DNA of 31,814 nt from an uncultured Bacteroidales bacterium. Its GTDB lineage: Bacteria; Bacteroidota; Bacteroidia; Bacteroidales; Paludibacteraceae. The position numbers and the translations under genes were made by a program. Location of the stretch: contig CAMJFV010000002.1 in NCBI GenBank assembly GCA_946405045.1, forward strand, positions 1-31,814, in the 5' to 3' direction. Of this stretch, positions 1 through 8,183 are shown piece after piece (the first letter of the stretch is position 1; each line of letters starts with the position of its first letter). Below the pieces are notes generated by a model. It did no database searches. It was not told the origin of the DNA and was given only the letters and a program-made list of their open reading frames with translations.

Positions 1-94
1 GCTCGGGTTGAACCGGCTCAACACTTGGAGTTTCGATATTACCATCGCGACGAGAAATCAGCTTCTCGAGCGGGTCTTCGAATCTGTCACTCAT
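1..94 (-). CDS. Partial leftward gene, N-terminal 31 residues only
   Basis: A leftward reading frame starts with ATG at 94-92, behind a good ribosome binding site (AAAGGAG at about 104-110), and stays open to the window edge. The visible protein begins MSDRFEDPLEKLISRRDGN and is hydrophilic and charged, with no signal peptide or membrane segment. It diverges from the gene starting at 200, so 95-199 must serve both directions. Too little is visible to assign a family. The start is supported by ribosome binding site spacing and by uninterrupted coding to position 1; the function is unknown. Confidence 0.7.
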   Translation of the reverse strand, partial: MSDRFEDPLEKLISRRDGNIETPSVEPVQPE

Positions 95-199
95 AGTATA
101 TACTCCTTTATCATGGTATTATTTCAAACAGAAACATATATCATTCAAATGATATCCACCAGGCTGTCCTGTATTGAAATTATAAGGGGTGTTCAAATC
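95..199. promoter_or_regulatory. Divergent promoter region with an 18-bp inverted repeat
   Basis: This is the gap between the leftward gene starting at 94 and the rightward gene starting at 200. It holds the ribosome binding site of each (AAAGGAG on the minus strand near 107; AAGGGGTG at 184-191 on the plus strand). A perfect inverted repeat with arms ATATCATT and AATGATAT and a 2-nt centre lies at 138-155. It overlaps a plus-strand copy (137-157) of the TATATYATT motif also found before other operons. The repeat could be a protein-binding operator or may simply arise from the symmetry of an AT-rich promoter. No clear -35 box is visible. Confidence 0.4.
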
Positions 200-928
200 A
201 TGATTAATTTTAATCGAGAAACATGTGAAAATCCGATGTTCGGAAAGACATTGTGGTACAATCCGAATCTCGAATTTTGTTTCAATAAAGAAATCGTGGA
301 ATACGATATGCAACAAGCATCGTTGTCTGTCAGTAGACGATTCCATTTATTGGATGATACGTTACTGGATGAATTAGAACGTATGCCAAAAGATCTGCGT
401 ACAAAGAAAGTCGGATTGATTCAAAGAGATGATAAGGTGTTTTCTGATAATATGATCAATGGTTTATTACAAACACGAAAAGAATTCATCGAAGTGAATC
501 ATTTAACCGATGATGACATCATTACATTACACTCTGATGCTTTGATGTTTATCAAGAAGAAACCGATCTTTGATACGATTAACGGTGTTCCATTTGTGCA
601 CAAACATACGTGGAGTGCATATATCAGATATGGTAAAATTGAAATGTTCTATGCTGATGGTACGATCGATTATAAAGGTATTCCAAAAGCAATGTTACAA
701 CAGCATACGATGGGACTGAATCTTCACATCTTAAAGATTTTTGAGATGATTGAAAACTATGATGAAGATTTAATCCCGTATATTCGGAAATTTCAAAAGA
801 AGTATCTGTTGAATCAATTACCGGATTACTATTATATTCCATTCGGTTTTGCGGGTGGTGCTTTTAAAGCAGAGAATCTGAAACTCTTAGCATATCTGGC
901 AAAAATTGTAATTCGAGAGGTGAAATGA
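200..928 (+). CDS. Unrecognised protein with polymerase-palm-like motifs (242 aa)
   Basis: The start is ATG 200, chosen because AAGGGGTG sits 8 nt upstream; the same frame is open back to about 8, but that part runs through the divergent promoter region. No family is firmly recognised. Two stretches resemble template-dependent polymerase palm motifs. Residues 34-43 (EYDMQQASLS, Asp36) look like motif A of family A/B polymerases. Residues 110-122 (LHSDALMFIKKKP, Asp113) look like motif C with one acid. A lysine/arginine-rich block lies between them (KKVGLIQRDD, 69-78), and DYKGI follows at 157-161, like the KGI segment after motif C of family B enzymes. It is too short for a full polymerase. 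First gene of a three-gene operon, overlapping the next by ATGA. Reading it as a minimal or degenerate polymerase core is inference. Confidence 0.75.
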   Translation: MINFNRETCENPMFGKTLWYNPNLEFCFNKEIVEYDMQQASLSVSRRFHLLDDTLLDELERMPKDLRTKKVGLIQRDDKVFSDNMINGLLQTRKEFIEVNHLTDDDIITLHSDALMFIKKKPIFDTINGVPFVHKHTWSAYIRYGKIEMFYADGTIDYKGIPKAMLQQHTMGLNLHILKIFEMIENYDEDLIPYIRKFQKKYLLNQLPDYYYIPFGFAGGAFKAENLKLLAYLAKIVIREVK

Positions 929-1602
929 TAATGGTATATGAGTTTCTCTTATATCCTATTAATGCAACACCAAAAACAGTACCAACTAGGGTATGGACTG
1001 ATGACCCACATTATATGCGGACATTCTTACTGCAACATGGAGTTGACCCACAGTTGGCTAAGGTCAAAGTTTTTGATATACCTACTTATTCCGAATCACC
1101 AATCAATGATAAGACTGGTGCGTATAAACTGAATAAATATCATTTTGGGAGTAGACAAGATAAAACCATTCATCCAGTCATTACAACCGAAAGCATCATG
1201 TATAGCATTGCTACAAATGTAGCAATCGATCTATCGAGCGTTATGTCATTGGGATCCGCAGCTCTTCGAGGAGACATCCAGATATTTGAACATATTGCAA
1301 AGTTGGTAAGCTCGTTAGATCCGATCTATATTAAAGATGGCTATGTGGCGGATGCGGGATGTGATGCGGATTATAGAATTGACCGATTGGCGGATCTTGT
1401 ATCAGATTACCCATACTATGAATCAATTGCAATGTCCATCAACGAAGATGATTCATTCCTATATGATTCATTATATGACTCGATCAGTCCGAATGTTGTA
1501 CAACATATCACATTGGAGTCGTATGTGTCGATCTTCACTAAATTATACATTATCGGTCACAATGATTATGATAGACCTGAAGGAGATGAATTTGATGTCT
1601 AA
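925..1602 (+). CDS. Hypothetical protein, middle gene of a three-gene operon (225 aa)
   Basis: It starts at ATG 925, overlapping the previous stop in an ATGA arrangement, with GAGAGG just upstream. A second ATG at 931 is an equally possible start. The protein is soluble and moderately acidic, with an aspartate-rich second half (a run including DAGCDADYRID near residues 142-152) and an acidic tail ending GDEFDV. No signal peptide, membrane segment or known catalytic motif is seen. Its stop overlaps the start of the next gene, so the three genes are probably translationally coupled. I do not recognise the family and assign no function. Confidence 0.75.
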   Translation: MIMVYEFLLYPINATPKTVPTRVWTDDPHYMRTFLLQHGVDPQLAKVKVFDIPTYSESPINDKTGAYKLNKYHFGSRQDKTIHPVITTESIMYSIATNVAIDLSSVMSLGSAALRGDIQIFEHIAKLVSSLDPIYIKDGYVADAGCDADYRIDRLADLVSDYPYYESIAMSINEDDSFLYDSLYDSISPNVVQHITLESYVSIFTKLYIIGHNDYDRPEGDEFDV

Positions 1603-1990
1603 AGCAAAACCAAATATACGTGAGCTCGTGGAATCACATGCACCGAAGAATTTCAAGTATTACATCAATCTCAAGAGTGATGAATCATTGAAAGAACTTG
1701 AATCGTTGGGATATGACATGTCAAAGCTGGACACGATATGCCAACCTGATCTGACGAAACGAGCAATCAATGCGGCTTATAAGTATTATGAACGTGAAGT
1801 CGTTGCGCATGCGAAAGAGCCAACTTTGATGGAACGTGGTGTCATCTTGAATAAAAAGATGGCAACAAAAACAGACAAAAAGCTTGAACGCGTTGGGTTA
1901 GCATTCTTTGATGTCGACGATGTTTCATATGTATCTGTCAAGCTGTGTTATGAACAATTCGACATTTACGAGATCTTCATATTAACATAA
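1595..1990 (+). CDS. Small basic hypothetical protein (131 aa)
   Basis: The start is ATG 1595, with GAAGGAGA 8 nt upstream and an 8-nt overlap with the preceding gene. A much longer same-frame reading from 1337 lies inside that gene and is not credible. The protein begins MSKAKPNIRELVE, is lysine-rich in its first 100 residues, and ends in a hydrophobic, aromatic stretch (VSYVSVKLCYEQFDIYEIF). It is the last gene before the convergent terminator at 1999. The family is not recognised. The small, basic, soluble character would fit a nucleic-acid-associated accessory protein, but nothing in the sequence proves that. Confidence 0.75.
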   Translation: MSKAKPNIRELVESHAPKNFKYYINLKSDESLKELESLGYDMSKLDTICQPDLTKRAINAAYKYYEREVVAHAKEPTLMERGVILNKKMATKTDKKLERVGLAFFDVDDVSYVSVKLCYEQFDIYEIFILT

Positions 1991-1998
1991 AAGAAGCA

Positions 1999-2039
1999 GG
2001 TGGGGGCAATGCCCCCACCCAACATTCTTTTTTTTTTTT
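1999..2039. terminator. Convergent intrinsic terminator
   Basis: A perfect 9-bp stem (GGTGGGGGC / GCCCCCACC, loop AAT, 1999-2019) is followed by a run of 12 T at 2028-2039. It lies between the rightward gene ending at 1990 and the leftward gene ending at 2042. The T run serves rightward transcription. Leftward transcripts get the same hairpin, followed only by a weaker U-poor tract. The stem belongs to the GGGGGC/GCCCCC family seen after other units in this window. Confidence 0.85.
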
Positions 2040-2041
2040 GA

Positions 2042-3160
2042 TTAGGTATTCTCGTCCCAAGCAGGAGGTGCTTCGTAAGGATTTCTGATATCCTTTGACT
2101 GGAAAGTACCATTGCCCTGAACGTCGCTCCAGATAGCACTGTGATCCGAAGGCTTGAGAGTCTTCTGAGGCATCGGAGTACGCTGAAGCGGAGCTTCGTC
2201 GGCCTTGAAGATCGGTGCATTGCCAACGCTGGACTGAACCGCATCGAGATACGGACGATTGCCACCGTTGAACATCTGGGTGTCGATACGCTCGGAAGTA
2301 GGCTTCGTGAAGAATGCATCGCCAGCACCAGGATTGAGGTTGAGCGAGTTGCCGAAGATGGCGAACTGCTGAACATATCTTGCAGCAAGGTCATTGACGT
2401 ATGCAGACTGAATGAACTGGCAGCTGAAGGACAGCGTGATGCTTTGAATGGTAGAACCACCCGTCGGATTGGAGTTGAATATCTCGAAACCGATTTTGTT
2501 CTGCGGAATGCAACCGAGTGCCATTGCAGCAGCTTCGACACGTGCGCCAGAACGATCCAGTGCGATGACGAGGAATTCTGCAACTTCCCAAGCAGGAGAC
2601 GGCTCCAGAGCCTGATCGTATACACCCTGCGGTGGGGTGAATACACGTCTTGCGATGTTGTTCTCCATGCTACCTGCAACCATACCCTGATAGTGGGTAA
2701 GGCCGGTGATCTCATCAGAGATACCATCGATCCACATGTTATGGAAGTTTGCGATCGGACGACCGACAAGCTCAGGAACAGTGATCTGCAGGGATTGTGA
2801 GTTGTTCGTATTCTGAACAGTCGGAATGTTGATGCTTCTTGCAGCAAAACCACCCTGAAGCTGAGCAGATGCGAGTGAGCGATCACCGAACTGGCATTGA
2901 ATACCGGTGTTGTAGTATTCAATCATCTTCTTATACGTAGCAAACTCACGGTTTGTGTATCCGTTGGTCTCGCTTTCACCGAAGTAGTGCATCAGGAAAT
3001 ACGGTCCGCGATACATAACACAGATAACACGGTTGGTAGTCTCGGGGTTAAGACTCCGGAGTGTGTGAATATCCGGAGTCAGTCCGCCGAGCATACCAGT
3101 GTATTGTCTCAGATCTCCGTTATATTCACGAAGACCAGTTTGCAGACTAATAGCAGACAT
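2042..3160 (-). CDS. Probable tail tube protein (372 aa)
   Basis: It starts at 3160 behind AAAGGAGAG and lies 25 bp downstream of the tail sheath gene, the classic position of the tail tube gene in contractile-tailed phages. The protein begins MSAISLQTGLREYNGDLRQY. It has a beta-rich core and a proline-rich, likely flexible C-terminus (about residues 320-372). No enzyme motif, signal peptide or membrane segment is seen. Mid-protein segments such as PELVGRPIANFHNMWIDG and the alternating polar/hydrophobic strands fit a virion protein. Tube identity rests on gene order and general character, not on a recognised signature; another tail or baseplate structural protein is possible. It is the last gene of the leftward morphogenesis operon, ending at the terminator near 2000. 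Confidence 0.6.
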   Translation of the reverse strand: MSAISLQTGLREYNGDLRQYTGMLGGLTPDIHTLRSLNPETTNRVICVMYRGPYFLMHYFGESETNGYTNREFATYKKMIEYYNTGIQCQFGDRSLASAQLQGGFAARSINIPTVQNTNNSQSLQITVPELVGRPIANFHNMWIDGISDEITGLTHYQGMVAGSMENNIARRVFTPPQGVYDQALEPSPAWEVAEFLVIALDRSGARVEAAAMALGCIPQNKIGFEIFNSNPTGGSTIQSITLSFSCQFIQSAYVNDLAARYVQQFAIFGNSLNLNPGAGDAFFTKPTSERIDTQMFNGGNRPYLDAVQSSVGNAPIFKADEAPLQRTPMPQKTLKPSDHSAIWSDVQGNGTFQSKDIRNPYEAPPAWDENT

Positions 3161-3185
3161 AGCTTTTTCTCTCCTTTCTTAAGAA

Positions 3186-6100
3186 TTAAGATTCCGCACG
3201 TCTGTTGACGTTGACGATGATCGGAACACGGAGGATGAGGCCGCGGAATGTGACGTTCACATTGCAGATGACAATCTCACCGCCGTCAATGTTGATATCA
3301 CGCTGGAACTCAATCGAGAGAGACTGAACGAGTTCTCCGACCCAGTTCGAGAACATGACATTGACTTCGTCCTGAATTGTCTTGAGCACTGCATCGTCAT
3401 CATATTCGAACAGCTTTTCATCGAGCTTGTTCTGCAGGAGATACACGAGCTGAGACAGCGTACGCATATTGTTTTCCTGAAGCAGATCAGATGTAGAGGA
3501 TGCACGATGCAGCGTTCTTTGTGAACGACGATAGAGGTTACCATTGACATCGATAACCCAGGTGTTACCACCGGAGTTGTAGAGGGTCTCGCTCAAGCCC
3601 CAGTCAGTTGCATCGATGTCCGGGAAGTAGGACACAAACTCGTCGGAACGAATTGTGGTGAACTTACCGACAAACGGCTTGTTGACGGAGTTTGCCTTAC
3701 AGTGCGAGATCAGGTTGTCGACGATACGCTTGACATATGTGTATGCGATACCATCTGCAGAAGACACGATACCACCAATATCCCAAGATGCGTTCGGGTT
3801 ATCGAAGCGCTTCTCGAAAGATGTATTGATGAGTCTTGCAGTGACAGCATCCGTAACACCAGCGTCAAGATGCAGTGACAAACCGGAGCCAGGTCCGATT
3901 GGACGTCTGTCTTCCGGCAGACCCTGGTAGATACGATGAATCATGAAATCATACATCGCCTGCTTGACGTCGATGTCGTCATCAGCACTCAGGTTTGCAG
4001 TCAGAGTCTGATCGAACATGACAGATTCCTTCTCATCTTCAGTGAAGATTGTAGAAGCCTGAATCTTATCCTGAACACTGTATGTCAGATACGGCAGAAT
4101 GGTCTGACCGACGATTGTGTTTGTACCACCGTCGAAGAGATATTTTGCCGGAACACGGACAGGGCTCATGATACGAGGATCAACTGCGCCTCTGTAAGCT
4201 TTGACCAGGAGTGCGGAGTACAGCCACTTGAACTCGATCTCAGAGAGATTCTTGTTGTCGAAGAAGCCAGTGCTACCATCCTCAAGCTTGATACCACCAT
4301 TCGACGATGTAATGTTGGTGCCATAGATCGAAGAATAGTAGTTGGGTGGGATCTGCAGATACTCTTCCTTGGTGATTCTCCAGAAGGATCCCTGAGTAGA
4401 AGAGATCATGTAACGATCAATGCTTTCAGGTGTTGCATTCTCGTTCTGAACCGGCGACAGACCGCCAACCGGAATCTGGAGATTGAGTGTAGACGAACCG
4501 GTCTTTGTTACCGTCATCGGCTTATGGAACTGCTTGCCGTCGACTGTAACATATGCATCAGTACCGTTACCAATCAGAACGAATCTGAATGAGCCGGCAT
4601 CTGCTTCCGGAATAACGTCAGGTGCTGTATCGAGTGTTCTCGTGATCTGATTTGCAGAAGTTGCATCCTCATAAGAGAAGTAATGAACACCATAAGGCGT
4701 TTCAGCAACAACCGCATTCGTGATCGCAGACCATCCACCCGGACGAGAGAACACAGTCTCTTCGCCGTTCTTGGAAACGAACGCAAGACCGATTGATGTA
4801 CCATCCGGATAATCCTCGATCGGAACGGAAATGCTGTATGTTGCAACATCGGTGTTTCCGTTCTTAACGGTGATCGTCTGAGTCTTGGTATCTTCAGTTG
4901 TGGTAGGTTCGCTGATAATGATCGTATCAGCATTCAGAGTTTGAACGTCTCTGACGAACTTATATCCAGCAACGGATGACCGATCCAGTGTGATGATGTC
5001 GTACTCCGAACCCATCAGATCGGATTTCTCGTTATCAGATGCGCTCATGAGAATCGTGACCGGCGGCTTATCAGCGATGACGGTATTTCCGACAACATGT
5101 GTACGACCAGTCTCGACAAACGTGTCAGTGGTGTGCAGCGTCGGATCAATGTCATAGTTGTTGATGTACACCGCAGTATCAAAGGTACCGCCGAGATTGA
5201 CAACAGTTGCACCAGGCTGAGTCCATGCAAAGTCTTCCTTCTTGGTAGCGATGACATTGCCGGAACCAGCGGACATGTTTGCCATACTCCAGTTGAGATA
5301 GTTGTACAGCTTATCCTTCTGATACTTCCATACATACTGGGTCCAAGATGCGGCCCACTTTGCATCGTCCTTAGCCAGATCAGTGATCGTGATCACGGTT
5401 GCAGAAGACGTTGCCGGATGCTCTGAAACATAGAACAGCTCAAACTCAGTACGTGCGCCGGCTTTCGCAACAGCGACTGTTTCGCCAGCTTTGACCATAC
5501 CTTTGTTGATTGCAGTTCTCAGTGAATCACCAAATGCACTCACAGTATTTTCATTCGGATGCAGAATCATCGAGATTGTCGATACGGTATTTCCGCCAGC
5601 TGATGTAACAGCTCCATCCCAGTCACCGTCAGCGTCGCTGTATGTCAGAAGATCAGTCAGATTCTTGAGAATGTTCATCTTGATCGTCGACACAGCACCG
5701 GTATACTGGTTGATCGATGTGACAACGTAGAAATACGGATTCATGTAGCTTGCGAGACCGGTATACAGATATACATTTCCGAGATGTACTGAATCGGTCG
5801 GATCTGTAATACCTGCAGTGAAACCATCGAGCAGGATCTCGTTGATGGTCTGATATGCGATGGCCTTTTCCTTATCAGGATTACCGTCATTCGGATCGTT
5901 CTCTTTCTTAAGAACGTAGATACGCTTTTCCTCACCGAGCTCAGGGATATCAGAAGATCTCATGTCAACCTGGAAGAACGGAAGCTTGTAGCCGTCATCA
6001 GTACCGTCATAGATGTAGTTTCCGAAGATCACATCAAACGTATTGATGTTGAGCATGATGTTGACCTTTGATATATAATCAGTGGTCATAACGCGGTTGT

Positions 6101-6989
6101 TCGGGATCTGGACCCTGTTATCAACCATATCGGACAGATGCGTACGATAATCATTGTAAAGCTCCTCGATCGCAGCTTCATTCACATACGGAACGACAAT
6201 CGAGGAACCGTCCACACGACGCTTAACCTGAACATTCACAGACTCGATCGCATCCGGACGAGAAGTGTTCTCAGAATTGATCAGAGATGCAGCAAACTGT
6301 TCAACTGTTGCGTTTGTCAAGGTGTCGATCGTGGAGAACATGTAGCGAACATTCGGCGGATTCTTACCCTGAATGGTCTTATCGATAACGGTCGCAAACT
6401 TGTTGTAGACCGAACCACGACCAGCAGAGATATTGACGATGAATGCACGCTTCTTCCATCTTTCGCCATTTGGATCGGTGGAAGGCGGATCAGATGAAGC
6501 ATTTGCATAAGACTTGACGATTGCCGCATTCAGACGATCACGGTTTGCAAAGTTTGCAAGAGCCGCATCAACGACAAAGCGTTCAGTGTTGTAACGAACA
6601 TGAATCGTATCATCAGTCTTGTCTTTACGCCACTCAATGGTGATGACAGAATAAGCATATGTTGCATCATCAGGTGTCACACGCAGAAGCTTCACAGGAC
6701 CACCCTGGTTGATCAATGACACCGGATAAGTTGCTGACTGACCGAACTTCTTGATGTCGCCAGAGCTCAGATTTCTCAGGCCGAACGCGACGTTCAGAAC
6801 ATCCGAACGCTTGACATCGATCACACGTCTGTCTTCACCCATCGGGAGACCGGTTACGACGATAGCGCCGTACATAGACGGTTCATCAGCAATGACGACC
6901 GGGAGATCACCAGTATACGAAGAATTGTCCACGATATGCACAAGCGTATGTGGAAACGGGTACTTTAGCCCATACTTCGTCTCAATCAT
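3186..6989 (-). CDS. Contractile tail sheath protein, oversized (1267 aa)
   Basis: It starts at 6989 behind AAAAGGAGAG. The N-terminus (about 1-150) has the usual sheath opening: a short strand, then a phrase like VTGLPMGEDRRVIDVKRSDV leading to VAFG. The last 220 residues have the typical C-terminal sheath block: NNMRTLSQLVYLLQNKLDEK, then FQRDINIDGGEIVICNVNV and LILRVPIIVNVNRR. Sheath proteins polymerise round the tail tube and contract on infection. Usual lengths are about 350-750 residues, so roughly 500 extra residues occupy the middle (about 300-1000). These contain threonine- and serine-rich beta segments suggestive of Ig-like outward domains. The tube-like gene follows directly. Sheath assignment is by terminal signatures and synteny; the central domains are unassigned. 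Confidence 0.75.
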   Translation of the reverse strand: MIETKYGLKYPFPHTLVHIVDNSSYTGDLPVVIADEPSMYGAIVVTGLPMGEDRRVIDVKRSDVLNVAFGLRNLSSGDIKKFGQSATYPVSLINQGGPVKLLRVTPDDATYAYSVITIEWRKDKTDDTIHVRYNTERFVVDAALANFANRDRLNAAIVKSYANASSDPPSTDPNGERWKKRAFIVNISAGRGSVYNKFATVIDKTIQGKNPPNVRYMFSTIDTLTNATVEQFAASLINSENTSRPDAIESVNVQVKRRVDGSSIVVPYVNEAAIEELYNDYRTHLSDMVDNRVQIPNNRVMTTDYISKVNIMLNINTFDVIFGNYIYDGTDDGYKLPFFQVDMRSSDIPELGEEKRIYVLKKENDPNDGNPDKEKAIAYQTINEILLDGFTAGITDPTDSVHLGNVYLYTGLASYMNPYFYVVTSINQYTGAVSTIKMNILKNLTDLLTYSDADGDWDGAVTSAGGNTVSTISMILHPNENTVSAFGDSLRTAINKGMVKAGETVAVAKAGARTEFELFYVSEHPATSSATVITITDLAKDDAKWAASWTQYVWKYQKDKLYNYLNWSMANMSAGSGNVIATKKEDFAWTQPGATVVNLGGTFDTAVYINNYDIDPTLHTTDTFVETGRTHVVGNTVIADKPPVTILMSASDNEKSDLMGSEYDIITLDRSSVAGYKFVRDVQTLNADTIIISEPTTTEDTKTQTITVKNGNTDVATYSISVPIEDYPDGTSIGLAFVSKNGEETVFSRPGGWSAITNAVVAETPYGVHYFSYEDATSANQITRTLDTAPDVIPEADAGSFRFVLIGNGTDAYVTVDGKQFHKPMTVTKTGSSTLNLQIPVGGLSPVQNENATPESIDRYMISSTQGSFWRITKEEYLQIPPNYYSSIYGTNITSSNGGIKLEDGSTGFFDNKNLSEIEFKWLYSALLVKAYRGAVDPRIMSPVRVPAKYLFDGGTNTIVGQTILPYLTYSVQDKIQASTIFTEDEKESVMFDQTLTANLSADDDIDVKQAMYDFMIHRIYQGLPEDRRPIGPGSGLSLHLDAGVTDAVTARLINTSFEKRFDNPNASWDIGGIVSSADGIAYTYVKRIVDNLISHCKANSVNKPFVGKFTTIRSDEFVSYFPDIDATDWGLSETLYNSGGNTWVIDVNGNLYRRSQRTLHRASSTSDLLQENNMRTLSQLVYLLQNKLDEKLFEYDDDAVLKTIQDEVNVMFSNWVGELVQSLSIEFQRDINIDGGEIVICNVNVTFRGLILRVPIIVNVNRRAES

Positions 6990-7117
6990 TGGATATACTC
7001 TCCTTTTCTATAGATTTTTGGTTTGGTTCCTTATGAGATAAAAACGAGCATGATGAATCGCAAATCATGTGGTTTAAACCTCACAATTATCTTTTTGTGT
7101 GAACGTAAAACGATGAG

Positions 7118-7139
7118 TGTGGGGGCGTTTGCCCCCACA
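7118..7139 (-). terminator. GC-rich hairpin after the 7143-8105 gene
   Basis: A perfect 9-bp stem TGTGGGGGC / GCCCCCACA with loop GTTT stands just after the leftward stop at 7143. Read leftward it is followed by a weak T tract (CGTTTTACG), so it may terminate partially. The stretch 6990-7117 upstream of the sheath gene otherwise holds a palindrome (GGTTTAAACC) and the sheath ribosome binding site; no clear promoter box is seen. Confidence 0.6.
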
Positions 7140-7142
7140 TCA

Positions 7143-8105
7143 TTAATCGTCTCTGAATTTGATAGGATAGGTCACGAGAAGCTCATCTGTCGCACGCATG
7201 GATTCACGATCGATATTACCTGCTGGGATGGTCACATCCGGAACCGGGTAATTTGGAATCTCTTCACCAGAGCTGTCATAAGCCTTGAACTCATAGTCAT
7301 CATCTCGTTCACCGACAACGGCATAGATCGTCGGTTTACTTTGTTCAAACTTGACAGAGTCTGACACAGCATCTGGTGACACAATGCTTTCGAGAACACT
7401 GGACGCTTCATTGATATCCACTGTTGGATAGTTCGCATTTACTGGTTCAGAAGCAGCATCCGGCATATTGAAGATATTGTTCATCACATCACGTCCGACA
7501 TCAAATACAGAAGTCGGTTTTCCACCAGTCACACCACCTGATGAAGACGGTGCGCCAGCCTGTTGCTGTTTGATCTTCAACTCGGTGATGTTCTTCTTGA
7601 TGCCAGCTTGCTCTTTTGCGATTGCCAGTAAAATGTTCCGGGCACTGGTCACAGCTTGCATAGCTGCAATCGCATCCTCATTCAAACCGAATTGACCTTT
7701 GTCGGTATACATCTCCATTGCTTTTCTTTCAAAGACTGATATCAGTTTCGCCTGATCCGCAGCAATCTTTTTCAGAGCAGCAAGATCGGAAGAAAAGATT
7801 CGGTTTGGATCGATCTTTTCCTGTCCGCCGAACATCTGTTTGTCATATAGACTCTCGATTGTCACGGTTGGAGAATTCCACATACCACTGACAAACGGAT
7901 CAATGAATCCATCAAGATTCGGGATGTATCTCGGTTGTGCGTTGTATGCATTCCAGCGTTCAGTAAATGTGTTCGTATCCGGACCGTATAGATTTTCACC
8001 CCATGCTGATGTTGGCTGAGGATCAACTCCATATGATGAAGAGTCAAGACTATCAAACGGGCATGCATTGTTGAAAGCACTCATCGCTTCAAACATTGAA
8101 CTCAT
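7143..8105 (-). CDS. Coiled-coil virion-type protein of unknown role (320 aa)
   Basis: It starts at ATG 8105 with AAAGGAGAT 8 nt upstream. The N-terminal 95 residues are aromatic- and proline-rich and probably not compactly helical (phrases such as NAYNAQPRYIPNLDGFIDP). Residues about 100-178 form a long helix-prone segment rich in Ala, Lys, Glu and Gln, likely a coiled coil. A Ser/Gly/Pro linker follows (about 180-195). The C-terminal third is acidic and proline-rich and ends PIKFRDD. There is no enzyme motif, signal peptide or membrane span. It sits between the beta' N-terminal gene and the sheath gene in the leftward operon, so a head or tail scaffold, spacer or minor virion role is likely. 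The exact family is not recognised. Confidence 0.7.
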   Translation of the reverse strand: MSSMFEAMSAFNNACPFDSLDSSSYGVDPQPTSAWGENLYGPDTNTFTERWNAYNAQPRYIPNLDGFIDPFVSGMWNSPTVTIESLYDKQMFGGQEKIDPNRIFSSDLAALKKIAADQAKLISVFERKAMEMYTDKGQFGLNEDAIAAMQAVTSARNILLAIAKEQAGIKKNITELKIKQQQAGAPSSSGGVTGGKPTSVFDVGRDVMNNIFNMPDAASEPVNANYPTVDINEASSVLESIVSPDAVSDSVKFEQSKPTIYAVVGERDDDYEFKAYDSSGEEIPNYPVPDVTIPAGNIDRESMRATDELLVTYPIKFRDD

Positions 8106-8122
8106 CCGATCATCTCCTTTCT

Positions 8123-8153
8123 AAAAAAAAAAAGATTTTGAATGTTTCCATTC
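8123..8153 (-). terminator. Short hairpin plus T run, leftward
   Basis: Read leftward, a small GAATG-GAAA-CATTC hairpin (8140-8153) is followed by a run of about 11 T (8133-8123), directly before the ribosome binding site of the next gene. The stem is only 5 bp, so termination is probably weak or partial. It would lower expression of the structural genes relative to the polymerase gene unless another signal overrides it. Confidence 0.4.
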
Positions 8154-8183
8154 ATACCAAGTTGTCAGTTTCATTCGATCTTA

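Noticed and set aside
8..199. N-terminal extension of the first rightward gene back to position 8
   Set aside because: It runs antisense through the leftward gene start and the divergent promoter region; ATG 200 has a proper ribosome binding site.
2141..2800. 219-residue rightward frame antisense to the tube-like gene
   Set aside because: Cysteine- and arginine-rich antisense shadow without a ribosome binding site; the opposite strand has the coherent operon.
1966..2922. 318-residue leftward frame overlapping the tube-like gene
   Set aside because: It is an out-of-frame shadow of the gene at 2042-3160, rich in Arg, Ser and Leu as such shadows are, has no ribosome binding site, and crosses the convergent terminator.
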